From: Pomphorhynchus laevis
Lineage: Eukaryota > Acanthocephala > Palaeacanthocephala > Echinorhynchida > Pomphorhynchidae
DNA: 64,000 bases
Reading direction: 5' to 3'
Assembly (NCBI GenBank): GCA_012934845.2
Contig: WNNJ02002600.1
Coordinates: 1-64,000 of the forward strand
Shown: in pieces, positions 13,001-19,639 of the stretch
Numbering within the stretch: the first letter of the stretch is position 1
Layout of the letters: the number at the start of each line of letters is the position of its first letter
Made by a program: the position numbers and the translations under genes
The notes under the pieces: generated by a model
Database searches by the model: none
Told to the model about the DNA's origin: nothing
What the model saw: only the letters and a program-made list of their open reading frames with translations

Positions 13001-16000
13001 TGACATGAAATAAATATGAATTGATATATTGAAGCTGTTCACTTGAACAAAAAATGTTGTCTCTGTTTAAAGTATTAATTTTTTATCAAATTTAATAATT
13101 ACGTTGTAGTTTAGAACAATTCAGTTAAAAGTTAAATTAAAAAAATATATTTTTTGATGTTGATCATAAATTTATAAATTATCTTTAATTATTGAAATTG
13201 TATGTGCATGTGGTATTTCTACTGCAGTTATTATGATATACGTATTTCGTATATCAAGGTGCACAATACGATTTATTTGTCGCTTTTTCATTTTTTGCTA
13301 AATGACTATATATTAATAAATATATAGTCAATAAATATATGTCAATAAATATTTATGTCAATAAATATTTATGTCAATAAATATATGTCAATAAATATTT
13401 ATGTCAATAAATATATGTCAATAAATATTTATGTCAATAAATACATGTCAATAAATATATGTCAATAAATATTTATGTCAATAAATATTTATGTCAATTA
13501 ATATATGTCAATTAATATATATCAATATACAACAAATATTTGTCAATAAATATAAATATTTATATTTTATAATACTCTTTAACTACAAAAATAACTACAA
13601 GATAAGTCAAGTCTAATAATTTCATATAAAGACAATTTTCATGAATTGTCTTACAATTTCACGAATTGTCTTCTTACAATTTTACGATTTTCATATCAAG
13701 TCAATTATTTATATTTTATTCTTATAATATTTATAAATACCGTTGGAAATGCATAAAATATTGTATGCTTACTCTGTGACATACGTCTATGACATCACCT
13801 ATTGAATTATAGCATGTTACATTGCTAAATAATAAATACGTTTTATTTATTTGTATCTGATCAGTATTTGTATCATACATTCCATTGAAATTGCATCTTG
13901 GAATGACGACCAAATTGCTCGGATTGGCATCGAATAATTTCAGATTAACCTTTTAATGATAAAATCATAAATTACTAAGAGAGTGAAAATTAAAATCAAT
14001 AGAATTAATAAAAACTTCTATAAATAAATTAGTAAAATATATTTTATAAATAAATGCAAGTATAAATATTATATATATTGATTTTTTACAAATGACAGTT
14101 AAATTATCGTATCGATAATTCGAGTCAATAATGTCGAAAAATTATAACAATTGCTATCTGTTAACTTCAATTATTTATGTAGTTTAGAATGTGGTATGGT
14201 TGACCGGTAGAAACTTCAAATACATTTATTAATTAACGAGAATGCGATGGTAATGAATGCATCATTGTAGCGAATTTTAGCTAATTGAGATAAATAAAGA
14301 AAATAAATTGTATTTTCCTTAAATAGTGCTTGGAATTAGTGGACATTAGTTCACATGGACAAACACCTAAAAGTGTTGTCTATTGTTTAAAGTATTAATT
14401 TATTATCAAATTTAATAATTATGTTGTAGTTTAGAAAAATTCAGTTAAAAGTTAAATTAAAAAAATATTATTATTTTTATTTTAAAGGTATTTTATGTTT
14501 GCTTCGATATCGTTATTTTATTATAAACTTGAGAGAAAGTGATTAATCATGAGCATTGATTAACCAATTTGTGGATACAGATATAAATATAAACTAAATT
14601 TAAATATAATATAAAACTTATTATAATATAAAACTTAAAATAAAATAATATAAAAATAAATAATAAATAATATAAAACTTAAAACTTATAATACAAAACT
14701 TATATTATAAACTTAATATAAATATAAATATATACAGATATAAATTTAAACTATTTAAACACGTTAATGGATTTAAACTATTAGAAATCGAAAATAGCAA
14801 GAATTGCTTTTAATAAAGGATTGGCTAATGTATTTAATAAAGGAGGATTGCTCACATCATTTTATAGCATAATGAACTAATAGAGTAGCAATACCTACGT
14901 TTACTTCTAGTGTTTCGCTAAAGAGGGATATCGCATAGTTGCAGTTTCAAAGTTTTTATATAATTACATAACGTGTGATTTATTGTGTTAAAAATGGCTA
15001 TCTTTTACACATCTGGGATTTTAGAAGTTCAAAAGGACCGTCATCACATATTTGAGATTAAAAAATGACCTCTTGATAGATTCTCTCCCCTACATTAAAA
15101 ATTGTTTCTTTTCTTATATTCGCAAATATATTAGCATAAATAGAATTATATAACTATATAAATATATATTATATAATTATATATATTTATATATTTATAT
15201 TTATATTATATAATTATATATTATATAATATTTAATATATAATATATAATAAATATAGATTTCTTATATTCGCAAATATATTAGTATAAATATATTATTA
15301 TAAATATTATTTACGCAATCATTTTTAGCCAAACGCGGAAGAACGACGATAACAGTAGCAAGTACCGTTTCGTCATCACAATGACTCATCAGTGCCAGAT
15401 CCCTCCCACTGCTGGTTACAGAGGAGGGCTGGTAGACGGCACACGAGTCATGTGTATGAAGTACCAGAAAGATTTCTGGTAACTTCACATTGAGTGCTAA
15501 ATCAGCACTACTGCTTCACCAAATAGGATCATTAGCAAAAGCATTGAGACCTGCGCTGGCATTTGCCAGTGCTTTTGCTAATGATCCTATTTGGTGAAGC
15601 AGTAGTGCTGATTTAGCACTCAATGTGAAGTTACCAGAAATCTTTCTGGTACTTCATACACATGACTCGTGTGCCGTCTGCCAGTCCTCCTCTGTATCCA
15701 GCAGTGGGAGGGATCTGGCACTGATGAGTCATTGTGATGACGAAACGGTACTTGCTACTGTTATCGTCGTTCTTCCGCGTCTGGCTAAAAATGATTGCGT
15801 ACATAATTCACGCGGAATGGTCTCACACTCTCTCTTGATAAATATTATTATAAATTAGTAATTAAAATTTTGAGACATACATGATCATATTACATTCATC
15901 CGAGTTCACATGCTGCGCCGACGACTCATGTCGTATAAAGTAATAATTCGATAAACACGCCCAGCTATATATTCGTTATTTACTGTATATTTATCAATTT

Positions 16001-18364
16001 ACTTTTACCGATCTAGAACCTTTAAAAATAAATTAATAATTTATTTTAATTTTGTGTCTTCGCCAGAATCAGCATGCATATAAAAATAATAAACTCTTAG
16101 CTTATTTTAAGAATAAATGTTTTATTGAGTTGTTTTACTTTATCATAATCAGATAAAATATGCTAATCAGAACTAATATAAATTTTTAGATTAATATATA
16201 TTTTAATATTTTTTTGGTGACGAAAATATATTTTATTTAAAATGTATTAATAAGATATTAATAAGATATATAATAAATATTAAAAATATTAAAAGTTAAT
16301 TTAATCCAAAAGATTTATTCGAAATATATTTTTATATTTATATTAATATATTATTTATTATATTTATTCCTGTATGTATTCGAAAGGTGCTGTATGATAT
16401 ATACCTGTCAAATCGCTTATTCCCTTTGCTTTTTTGTGGTAGAGTACAAATATCGTTTTATAGCAAAAGTTACCTTCCCAGGAGATTTATCAATAAAAAA
16501 TATTCGGATAACAATCAGATCAGCTAATTGAGTCTACGTATTTTATAATATTTACCAATTAAAAACTGTTAAAATAAAAATTAAATCATAAATAATTAAA
16601 TACAGTAATTGAATACAGTATTGAAGGGTATTTTTGAAAATATCAGCTCTATGAATAAGCTCAGCTAACTGAGTATATTATGTATTTTATAGTATTTATA
16701 AATTAAAAATAATGCTAAAAAATCTAAATAATTAAATAATAAATAAAAAATAATCATACATAATAAATAATTGATAACTTCCTTATCACCAATATTGGTT
16801 TTATTAATAATAAGACTACATGGATAAATCTGTCCACTTATACCATCAATATATCGGAACATATAGTTCAATTAACGATTCAAATTGTAACAAGTTTGAA
16901 TTTTCATTTATTATGTGTTCTCACACGACATATTTTAGTTTTTAAGCTTCCGCCCATTTATTTGTAAGATTCTATACTTCACTATTGCCGAATATTAATA
17001 TAGTATATAATATTTTTAATATTATTTAAATATTATTCAGTATTGTCATATTACTGAATATTATGTTTCTATTATATTTTAACGATATAAATTACAAATT
17101 ACTGGTCACAGAGTATTTATTAAATTTGTAGTCACTAAATTAGACAAAATAAATAATTAAAACTAGTCAAAAAATATTATCACTTTTTGCCCCCTAAATA
17201 ATCGGAGTACATTGACAAAAACTATTAATTTTAAAATTTATAATTTAATTATTCATTAAAATGTTTTAACACAATAAAGTACATAATATATTACCAGTCT
17301 ATAAAATGTAAAGCGAAATTTATTTAATTTAAAAAATTAAATTAAAATTAATTAAAATTAATTAAATTTTCAAAATTTAATTTTGATTTTTTATTAAATT
17401 TATTTTATTTATTTTAAATCAAAATGAATACTGGAAACAAGTTAGAAAAGTTATTATCTTGGATATTAATTGTTTTGTTGCCAATTTGACGATCATCTTT
17501 TACAAAAACGTCTTATAAATTTAATAATTTAAATTATTATTAAAAAGATTTTTGAAAGCATGTTTATTTATTTAAATACTAAAATTCCAAATAGTGAAGA
17601 ATATATTCTAACAAAAAACCTATCGTAATATTAAGTTTAATATTATATGGGCGTTCATCAAATGAAATACTAAGCAATTTTACATTCCGATTTAATTTTC
17701 CATAAATAATTGACAAATAATATTATTAATTATTATTGACAAATAATATAATAATATCATAAATTTAATAAATTTGTTATTAATATAACAAACTAGAATT
17801 ATTTAATTTATGTCCTGCTAATAAATCTTCAGCCCACATAGGTTTGCAATTTATTTAATACCGTAAAAATATTATATTATGAATTATATAAAAGTTGAAT
17901 TATAAATTTTATAATTTAATTATGATAAATTTAATTAATTAACAATTTAAATTTATATCACATTATAAATAGTTATAAAAATGATTTTTATAATAAAATA
18001 GTATAATTTTAAAATTATAATTTTATATAATTTTAAATAATTTTATTATAAAATTTTATTACACTTTAAATAATAAATAAATTACTATAAATATGAATAG
18101 TTATATATTCATATTCATGTTAATATAAATCCTATAAGGTATAGAACCTAAGGTATAGGTTCTATAAGGTATAGAATCTATAGGTATATAACCTATATAG
18201 CCTATAAAGTATATATAACCTATCAGGTATATTATAACATTCCAACAAGTTTGTTGTAAAGAAAATTTGTGATTTTATTTTTATATTTGACTTACTTTAT
18301 TGACTTGAAGTAACGTCATCAGGAAAAAGACGACGAATTCAAACGAAGAGATAGCGATTAACAT
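684..18364 (-). CDS. Amyloid precursor protein family gene (APP/APPL/APL-1-like), 8 exons
   Basis: Type I membrane protein of the APP family, a neuronal cell-surface and adhesion protein processed by secretases in other animals. Coding exons on the minus strand are 18364-18296, 13949-13773, 10715-10352, 9312-8891, 8841-8620, 3020-2795, 2104-1992 and 1001-684. They total 1911 nt (636 residues plus stop), and every junction is phase-consistent (0,0,1,0,0,1,0). Domain order is signal peptide 1-23, growth-factor-like domain about 42-115, copper-domain fold 136-190, acidic stretch about 265-293, helical E2 about 295-494, membrane segment about 555-579 and a cytosolic tail with NPNY at 624-627. Copper-domain cysteines at 136, 147, 161, 177, 189 and 190 have exactly the spacing of human APP. 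The length is close to human APP695 and worm APL-1. No Kunitz domain is visible. Sequence divergence is high. The exon 1 and exon 5 ends are the least certain parts. Confidence 0.9.
1002..1991 (-). other. APP-family intron 7
   Basis: 990-bp intron with donor GTAAGT and acceptor TTTCAG. About 1140-1350 is markedly less A+T-rich than its surroundings but holds no open frame I can support. The rest is A+T-rich filler. Confidence 0.6.
1992..2104 (-). CDS. APP-family exon 7: extracellular juxtamembrane stalk
   Basis: 113-nt exon, residues 494-531, entered in phase 1 from a GTTTAG acceptor and leaving in phase 0 at AAT|GTAAGT. It encodes the stalk between E2 and the membrane. Residues 501-509 read SEVNYEAEW, which resembles the SEVKMDAEF beta-secretase site of vertebrate APP, although the distance to the membrane is longer here. 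It carries one NSS glycosylation sequon. The resemblance may be chance, because invertebrate APPs generally do not conserve the A-beta region. Confidence 0.8.
2105..2794 (-). other. APP-family intron 6
   Basis: 690-bp, very A+T-rich intron, donor GTAAAT, acceptor GTTTAG. I see no gene or recognisable repeat inside it. Confidence 0.6.
2795..3020 (-). CDS. APP-family exon 6: second half of the E2 helical domain
   Basis: 226-nt exon, residues 419-493 plus one base, acceptor TTTTAG, donor GTAAAT. It encodes an amphipathic helical pair (FLDILQMLHKERTLTILLFN, then ELKKHLQQIKDRFQTITNMI) that lines up with the long E2 helices of APP around the human VLQTLKAYIRAEEKDR and VIHHLRYIDLRINGTL segments. 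E2 mediates heparan-sulphate binding and dimerisation in the family. Here the basic residues are fewer, so ligand binding cannot be assumed. Confidence 0.8.
3121..3782 (+). pseudogene. Penelope-like element reverse transcriptase fragment
   Basis: Open for 153 codons (3121-3582) and then continuing in another frame at 3551-3763, so it is frameshifted. Diagnostic reverse transcriptase motifs are MGGNSSPIIADLFLSFIEYE and MFRYIDDICV, with the catalytic RYIDD of Penelope-like elements, followed by the thumb-side FKFTRNIFLHEHSCLP. The same protein is encoded at 40370-41200 and, inverted, at 41700-42600. Against that copy the stretch carrying DFSTLYTN is deleted near 3240. A conserved Penelope tail repeat follows at once. 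Dead copy lying antisense in intron 5 of the APP-like gene. Confidence 0.85.
3821..4021 (+). repeat. Penelope tail repeat, copy 1
   Basis: Non-coding repeat found several times in the window just downstream of, or associated with, the Penelope-like elements. Conserved landmarks are ACTAAATAATCAAATTTCAC, GCTATGTTGGGTCGAG, GACCGAAACCTGATA, CAGTTCCTCCTGATGA, a TATTCC stretch and TTAGTCAATT..AAAATTGA. It sits directly in front of a second tail copy, as expected for tandem Penelope terminal repeats. Confidence 0.7.
4022..4400 (+). repeat. Penelope tail repeat, copy 2 (longer)
   Basis: Second tail copy in tandem with copy 1. It starts with GGATGGATATTAATAACC, contains a hairpin AAATACG..CGTATTT, the GTTGCTATG..CATAGCAG pairing and CTGATGACC, and ends near AAAATACGTAGACTCAGTTA, a terminal motif also seen at about 16515 (inverted), 41655, 55212 and 59845. 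The shared termini define the family's 3' end. Confidence 0.7.
4608..5986 (+). pseudogene. LINE reverse transcriptase domain (first segment)
   Basis: Open from before 4608 to a TAG at 5984, with a second in-frame stop (TGA) two codons later. Reverse transcriptase landmarks in order are GPSGIDARSW (finger), GGIRPIGICNTVRRIISRAI, QLGASQKGGIEVAI, ILSIDASNAFNR (motif A aspartate), EGFTQGDPFAMAGF (motif B) and KWYADDANF (motif C, catalytic YADD at about 5939). The upstream part resembles the N-terminal region of the same family. The frame stays the same after the two stops, so these are point lesions, not a frameshift. Confidence 0.85.
5996..6730 (+). pseudogene. LINE RT thumb and connection segment
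   Basis: Same frame as the preceding segment. It opens with DGPKYGYFVNTRKSHLL, equivalent to the GPxxGYxxNxxKT block that follows YADD in this family, and continues through ILGSPVGS and KFGGIGIANP. It ends at a stop created in a local 27-bp duplication around 6700-6760, where CTCAAGCATGAAAATT..CTCACGGCGTA is repeated imperfectly. Confidence 0.75.
6748..7280 (+). pseudogene. LINE C-terminal nuclease-like domain
   Basis: Frame-shifted relative to the RT segment by the local duplication. It shows the family-typical pattern ARLDIVCSG, FERTFFDVNVFAAP, RIALVERGSFIHLIFSTSGG and MGIEAERL. The spaced acidic residues (LDI..FFDV) are the ones that would form a PD-(D/E)XK-like centre. That role is an inference from the domain's place and pattern. 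The zinc-binding segment expected just before it seems shortened. Confidence 0.65.
7620..8500. repeat. 15-bp minisatellite, near-palindromic unit AAGATAACCGTTATC
   Basis: About 0.9 kb of tandem 15-bp units, most regular at 7845-8080, with higher-order blocks such as CACTGTAGCCATTATCATGG at about 8308 and 8392. Within each unit GATAAC and GTTATC are inverted around one base, so every unit can fold. Because 15 is divisible by 3, all frames stay open and spell ITVIL repeats, which are not real proteins. It lies in intron 5 of the APP-like gene. Confidence 0.95.
8620..8841 (-). CDS. APP-family exon 5: first part of E2
   Basis: 222-nt, phase 0 to phase 0, residues 345-418. The acceptor is TTTAAAG and the donor GAT|GTAAGC. 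A second possible donor, ATA|GTAAGG 12 nt upstream, is also phase 0 and would remove four residues. The segment SQILIMHASRILRRAIDPLY lines up with the E2 helix RQLIAVHEQRVQAMLNERKR of human APP. It has no cysteine and is mostly helical. Confidence 0.75.
8842..8890 (-). other. 49-nt APP-family intron 4
   Basis: Minimal intron with donor GTTAGT and acceptor TTTAAAG. Both flanking exons are in phase 0 and the frame has stops if it is retained. Introns this short coexist with introns of several kb in the same gene. Confidence 0.7.
8891..9312 (-). CDS. APP-family exon 4: acidic region and start of E2
   Basis: 422-nt exon, residues 204-344. It is entered in phase 1 (exon 3's last G plus AT gives aspartate) from a TTTAAG acceptor and left at CAG|GTTAGT. 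It contains the acidic linker (NNEEDGSDEEDYGETFDD) that separates E1 from E2 throughout the family, preceded by an Asp/Glu-rich lead-in and followed by the first E2-like helix with YYRLQRMLYKFLHT. Confidence 0.82.
9700..9894 (-). other. Open acidic segment inside APP intron 3, possible alternative exon
   Basis: On the minus strand, directly after a GGTTAG acceptor-like site, a frame stays open for about 65 codons and includes the run VEDDDDIMVKR and then FAALTIEEHTKLLKL. An acidic segment between the copper domain and E2 is what an APP gene would be expected to carry. The phase into it (1) fits exon 3, but I find no good donor that returns phase 1 to exon 4 (only a weak A|GTGGGC). It is therefore left out of the main model. 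Confidence 0.35.
9897..10097 (-). pseudogene. Cysteine-rich remnant, probably a LINE tail
   Basis: Short frame with CRYCDRSCESLLHIFVCPHL, a CxxC..H..C arrangement like the zinc-binding segment that follows the reverse transcriptase in several LINE families. No RT accompanies it. It is too short to assign to a family and could be chance. Confidence 0.35.
10352..10715 (-). CDS. APP-family exon 3: end of growth-factor-like domain plus copper-domain fold
   Basis: 364 nt, residues 83-203 plus one base, acceptor TTTCAG, donor G|GTATAT. It begins LFPYKNITRAL, aligning with VYPELQITNVV at the start of human exon 3. The following domain has PALLVPVGCKFKHL and ends SLFTGVEFVCC, the E1 signature of APP. 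All six cysteines keep human spacing (11, 14, 16, 12, 1). The human copper ligands are replaced: the HLHWH stretch reads NKEWLK and DYGML reads EHALL. Copper binding is therefore doubtful. A donor-like AGA|GTAAGT lies inside, but the open frame and alignment continue through it. Confidence 0.93.
11080..11160. repeat. Clustered inverted GTAGGTA/TACCTAC repeats
   Basis: Nested direct and inverted copies of GTAGGTAACC and GGTTACCTACC, followed by TTTCCTACC..GGTAGGAAA. Only about 80 bp. It abuts the LINE remnant and may mark its broken edge. Confidence 0.6.
11155..12905 (+). mobile_element. Decayed, 5'-truncated copy of the jockey/I-like LINE family
   Basis: Closely related to ORF2 of the intact copy at 31560-35489. 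It begins in the region equivalent to 33645 there. Recognisable pieces are PISIHNYLISTYEKALAPKI (11710-11922), QFYPITGVPQGSL and VVYADDTIALFSG (about 12150-12290), and a C-terminal piece at 12534-12905. Several stops and frameshifts make it a pseudogene. It lies antisense in intron 2 of the APP-like gene. Confidence 0.85.
13316..13560. repeat. Tandem array of ATGTCAATAAATATTT-type units
   Basis: About a dozen 14-16 bp units alternating ATATATGTCAATAA and ATTTATGTCAATAA, decaying toward 13560. It lies in intron 2 of the APP-like gene. Confidence 0.9.
13773..13949 (-). CDS. APP-family exon 2: growth-factor-like domain
   Basis: 177 nt, phase 0 to 0, residues 24-82. The acceptor is CATTAAAAG and the donor AGA|GTAAGC. 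It starts with valine, and the first cysteine is at the 19th codon, exactly as in human exon 2. VTCYNSIGDVIDVCHR aligns with KTCIGTKEGILQYCQE, and the exon ends at the same point as human exon 2. NKT and NVT sequons are present. With exon 3 the domain keeps four of the usual six cysteines, and the third disulphide pair appears to be missing. Confidence 0.88.
15362..15442 (-). ncRNA. Hammerhead ribozyme, left arm of the fold-back
   Basis: Mirror copy of the right-arm ribozyme. The core CTGATGA, stem II GTCAT/ATGAC with a four-base loop, GAAAC and the stem III pair GTGCCGT/ACGGTAC are intact. Stem I reads TACCAG against CTGGCA, with one A-C mismatch. It is likely weaker than, but the same as, the right-arm ribozyme. 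Confidence 0.8.
15671..15751 (+). ncRNA. Hammerhead ribozyme, right arm of the fold-back
   Basis: All conserved parts are present in the right order for the type III arrangement. Stem III 5' strand GTGCCGT (15671-15677) is followed by cleavage triplet GTC (cut expected after 15678). Stem I is TGCCAG/CTGGCA (15679-15684 with 15715-15720), extended by CC/GG pairs. Core CTGATGA is at 15721-15727, stem II GTCAT-TGTG-ATGAC at 15728-15741, GAAA at 15742-15745, and the stem III 3' strand ACGGTAC ends at 15751 with seven pairs including one G-U. This is a complete self-cleaving motif by sequence. Activity is inferred. Confidence 0.9.
16500..16920 (-). pseudogene. Penelope-like element fragment with terminal motif
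   Basis: On the minus strand, 16770-16871 reads MFRYIDG, then QIYPCSLIINKTNIGDKE, matching the motif C and following segment of the Penelope RT at 40790-40930. Inverted copies of the family's terminal motif TACGTAGACTCA.. lie at about 16515 and 16665. Short, dead fragment. Confidence 0.7.
18125..18240. repeat. Cluster of palindromic CCTATAAGGTATAGAACC repeats
   Basis: Six or so degenerate copies of an 18-20 bp unit whose halves (CCTATA and TATAGG) are inverted. Located just downstream of the APP-like first coding exon, inside intron 1. Confidence 0.75.
18296..18364 (-). CDS. APP-family exon 1: start codon and signal peptide
   Basis: 69 nt, 23 codons, from ATG to AAA|GTAAGT, phase 0. It encodes a hydrophobic leader (MLIAISSFEFVVFFLMTLL) followed by QVNK, joining directly to the valine that opens exon 2. 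The human gene has the same layout, with a signal-peptide exon in phase 0 followed by a valine. No in-frame ATG lies further upstream. Chosen by phase, hydrophobicity and donor. It is the least conserved exon, so an alternative first exon cannot be excluded. Confidence 0.75.
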
Positions 18365-18381
18365 TATAGAAGAATGCTCAT
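18364..18381 (-). promoter_or_regulatory. Short upstream ORF overlapping the APP-family start
   Basis: An upstream ATG 17 nt before the main ATG opens a five-codon frame whose TAA overlaps the main start (TAATG). If transcribed, it would be positioned to lower or couple initiation at the main ATG. Confidence 0.4.
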
Positions 18382-18643
18382 AGTAGATGAATGTAGGTAA
18401 CAGCTGTTCTTCTATCGACGATTTATGAAATTCTAAAATAGTTTCGTTAACGTTTAATAGTTTTTAAAGTTCTTAAAGCTTCTGCTTTTAATAATTATTA
18501 TCACTTATATATAATGGATAAATTTGGTAGAAATTGCTTATATCGAAAGAATAACAGGAAGCAGCACAAATATCAGAACATAATGTTTTTCTGTGAGCAT
18601 AGGCTGTTTAGGAGATTAATAACTGCAAAACATAAATCCAAAA

Positions 18644-18786
18644 TCAAGCATTGTTATTTTTGTGTGTGGTTAGCATAAACACACTTGGCGGATGGTCTCT
18701 TGATTGCAGAAATGTCGTACTGTTGTATCCGTCATAATTCAAAAACTTAAGAACAACATCATAGACAGGGAAAATGTTTAAAGATC
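18644..18786 (-). CDS. Candidate terminal exon of an unrecognised gene upstream of the APP-family gene
   Basis: After a TCTAAAAG acceptor-like site the minus strand is open for 47 codons in phase 1 to a TGA, reading SLNIFPVYDVVLKFLNYDGY and ending near TTHKNNNA. Composition and residue mix look coding and unlike the surrounding A+T-rich DNA. I do not recognise a family. It lies only about 260 bp upstream of the APP-like start codon, on the same strand. Confidence 0.35.
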
Positions 18787-19192
18787 CTTTTAGATAGCAC
18801 TCATAATAATAATAAATTAAAAACCCTGATTCCAAGTAAAAATATCCTTAAATGCCAAAAGAAAATGATGTTATCTTCCTTTAGGGATAATCTTTTATGA
18901 AATTGATTAGCAACGTTAGGACTTGACGGTGAATATATTTTCCAATGTTATTTGAAAATAATTATCTGTTACTTGAAATAAATAATAACTAAATTATATA
19001 ACATATTAAAAATTTATAGCTTTCATAAAGAATCAAACATCAATGAAATTATCCGCAAAAGGGCATATTTTTCTCTAAACATAATTTTAAATTAGTTCAA
19101 TTTAAATATAAGTGTAAACATTTTTTGCAGCTTTGAAATGTTCTTTAATTGATTTTTATTTCCTGCATTTTTCGATACGTATACACAGACGC

Positions 19193-19297
19193 TCAGCAAT
19201 GAATTGACACGCTGCCTATGCATTCATCATTGATGAATTTTTTCACGAAATTGCGAGATCTTAGATAATATCGGTCAATTAAAAATTTCTTGAAATT
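19193..19297 (-). CDS. Candidate exon, unrecognised gene
   Basis: Minus-strand block after GCTATAG, open in phase 0 for 34 codons to a TGA (NFKKFLIDRYYLRSRNFVKK, then a short cysteine-ended tail). The block at 22076-22137 ends in phase 0, so the two could be spliced together. No family recognised. Confidence 0.3.
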   Translation of the reverse strand, partial: NFKKFLIDRYYLRSRNFVKKFINDECIGSVSIHC

Positions 19298-19639
19298 CTA
19301 TAGCATTTTTTATTTCAGAGTTCAATATTTTTCTTACATTCACCTTTCTTAAAAAGTTAGGTGATAATATATTTCTTGTAATTAAGTTAATCAAGTTATC
19401 GTTAAGAAACATTTCTTAATTACATAATTCAAAAATATTTTTACCGATGATTAATTGTTTTAATTTAAATTAATATTAAAATTAGTATATGTGAATTAAA
19501 GCTCAATTGAATGTTGAAACGAATATTAAATTGATTAGAAACAAACATATTTACATTCCCGAAGCTAAAGCTAATAGTAAATGTAAAGCAGAGAAAACTA
19601 CATCTTCATGATAATTTTGATATTAAATAAATTGACAAA

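Larger units (their letters stand above)
10716..13772 (-). other. APP-family intron 2
   Basis: 3.06-kb intron (donor GTAAGC, acceptor TTTCAG). It contains a decayed plus-strand LINE copy (11155-12905), a repeated TACC/GGTA stretch at 11080-11160 and a tandem array at 13316-13560. The rest is A+T-rich. Confidence 0.75.
15312..15801. repeat. Fold-back element: 232-bp inverted repeat with 26-bp spacer
   Basis: Left arm 15312-15543 and right arm 15570-15801 are inverted copies differing at only a handful of positions. The spacer itself contains CTGGCATTTGCCAG. Composition is far less A+T-rich than the flanks, so the unit is clearly an insertion. ATTATTATAAAT occurs on both sides (15294-15305 and 15844-15855) and may be a target duplication, although the flanks are low-complexity. 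Each arm carries a hammerhead ribozyme core. Apparent 74-77 codon frames in the two arms are mirror images and probably not proteins. Confidence 0.95.
13950..18295 (-). other. APP-family intron 1
   Basis: 4.35-kb intron (donor AAA|GTAAGT, acceptor AAAAG). It contains the fold-back hammerhead element at 15312-15801, Penelope remnants at 16500-16920 and a small repeat cluster at 18125-18240. The remainder, including 13950-15260 and 16920-18100, is A+T-rich without a supportable gene. Confidence 0.7.

Noticed and set aside
15264-15858. Two near-identical 74-77 codon frames starting MKLPEIFLV
   Set aside because: They are mirror images in the two arms of the inverted repeat and overlap the hammerhead ribozymes. 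No independent sign of coding.
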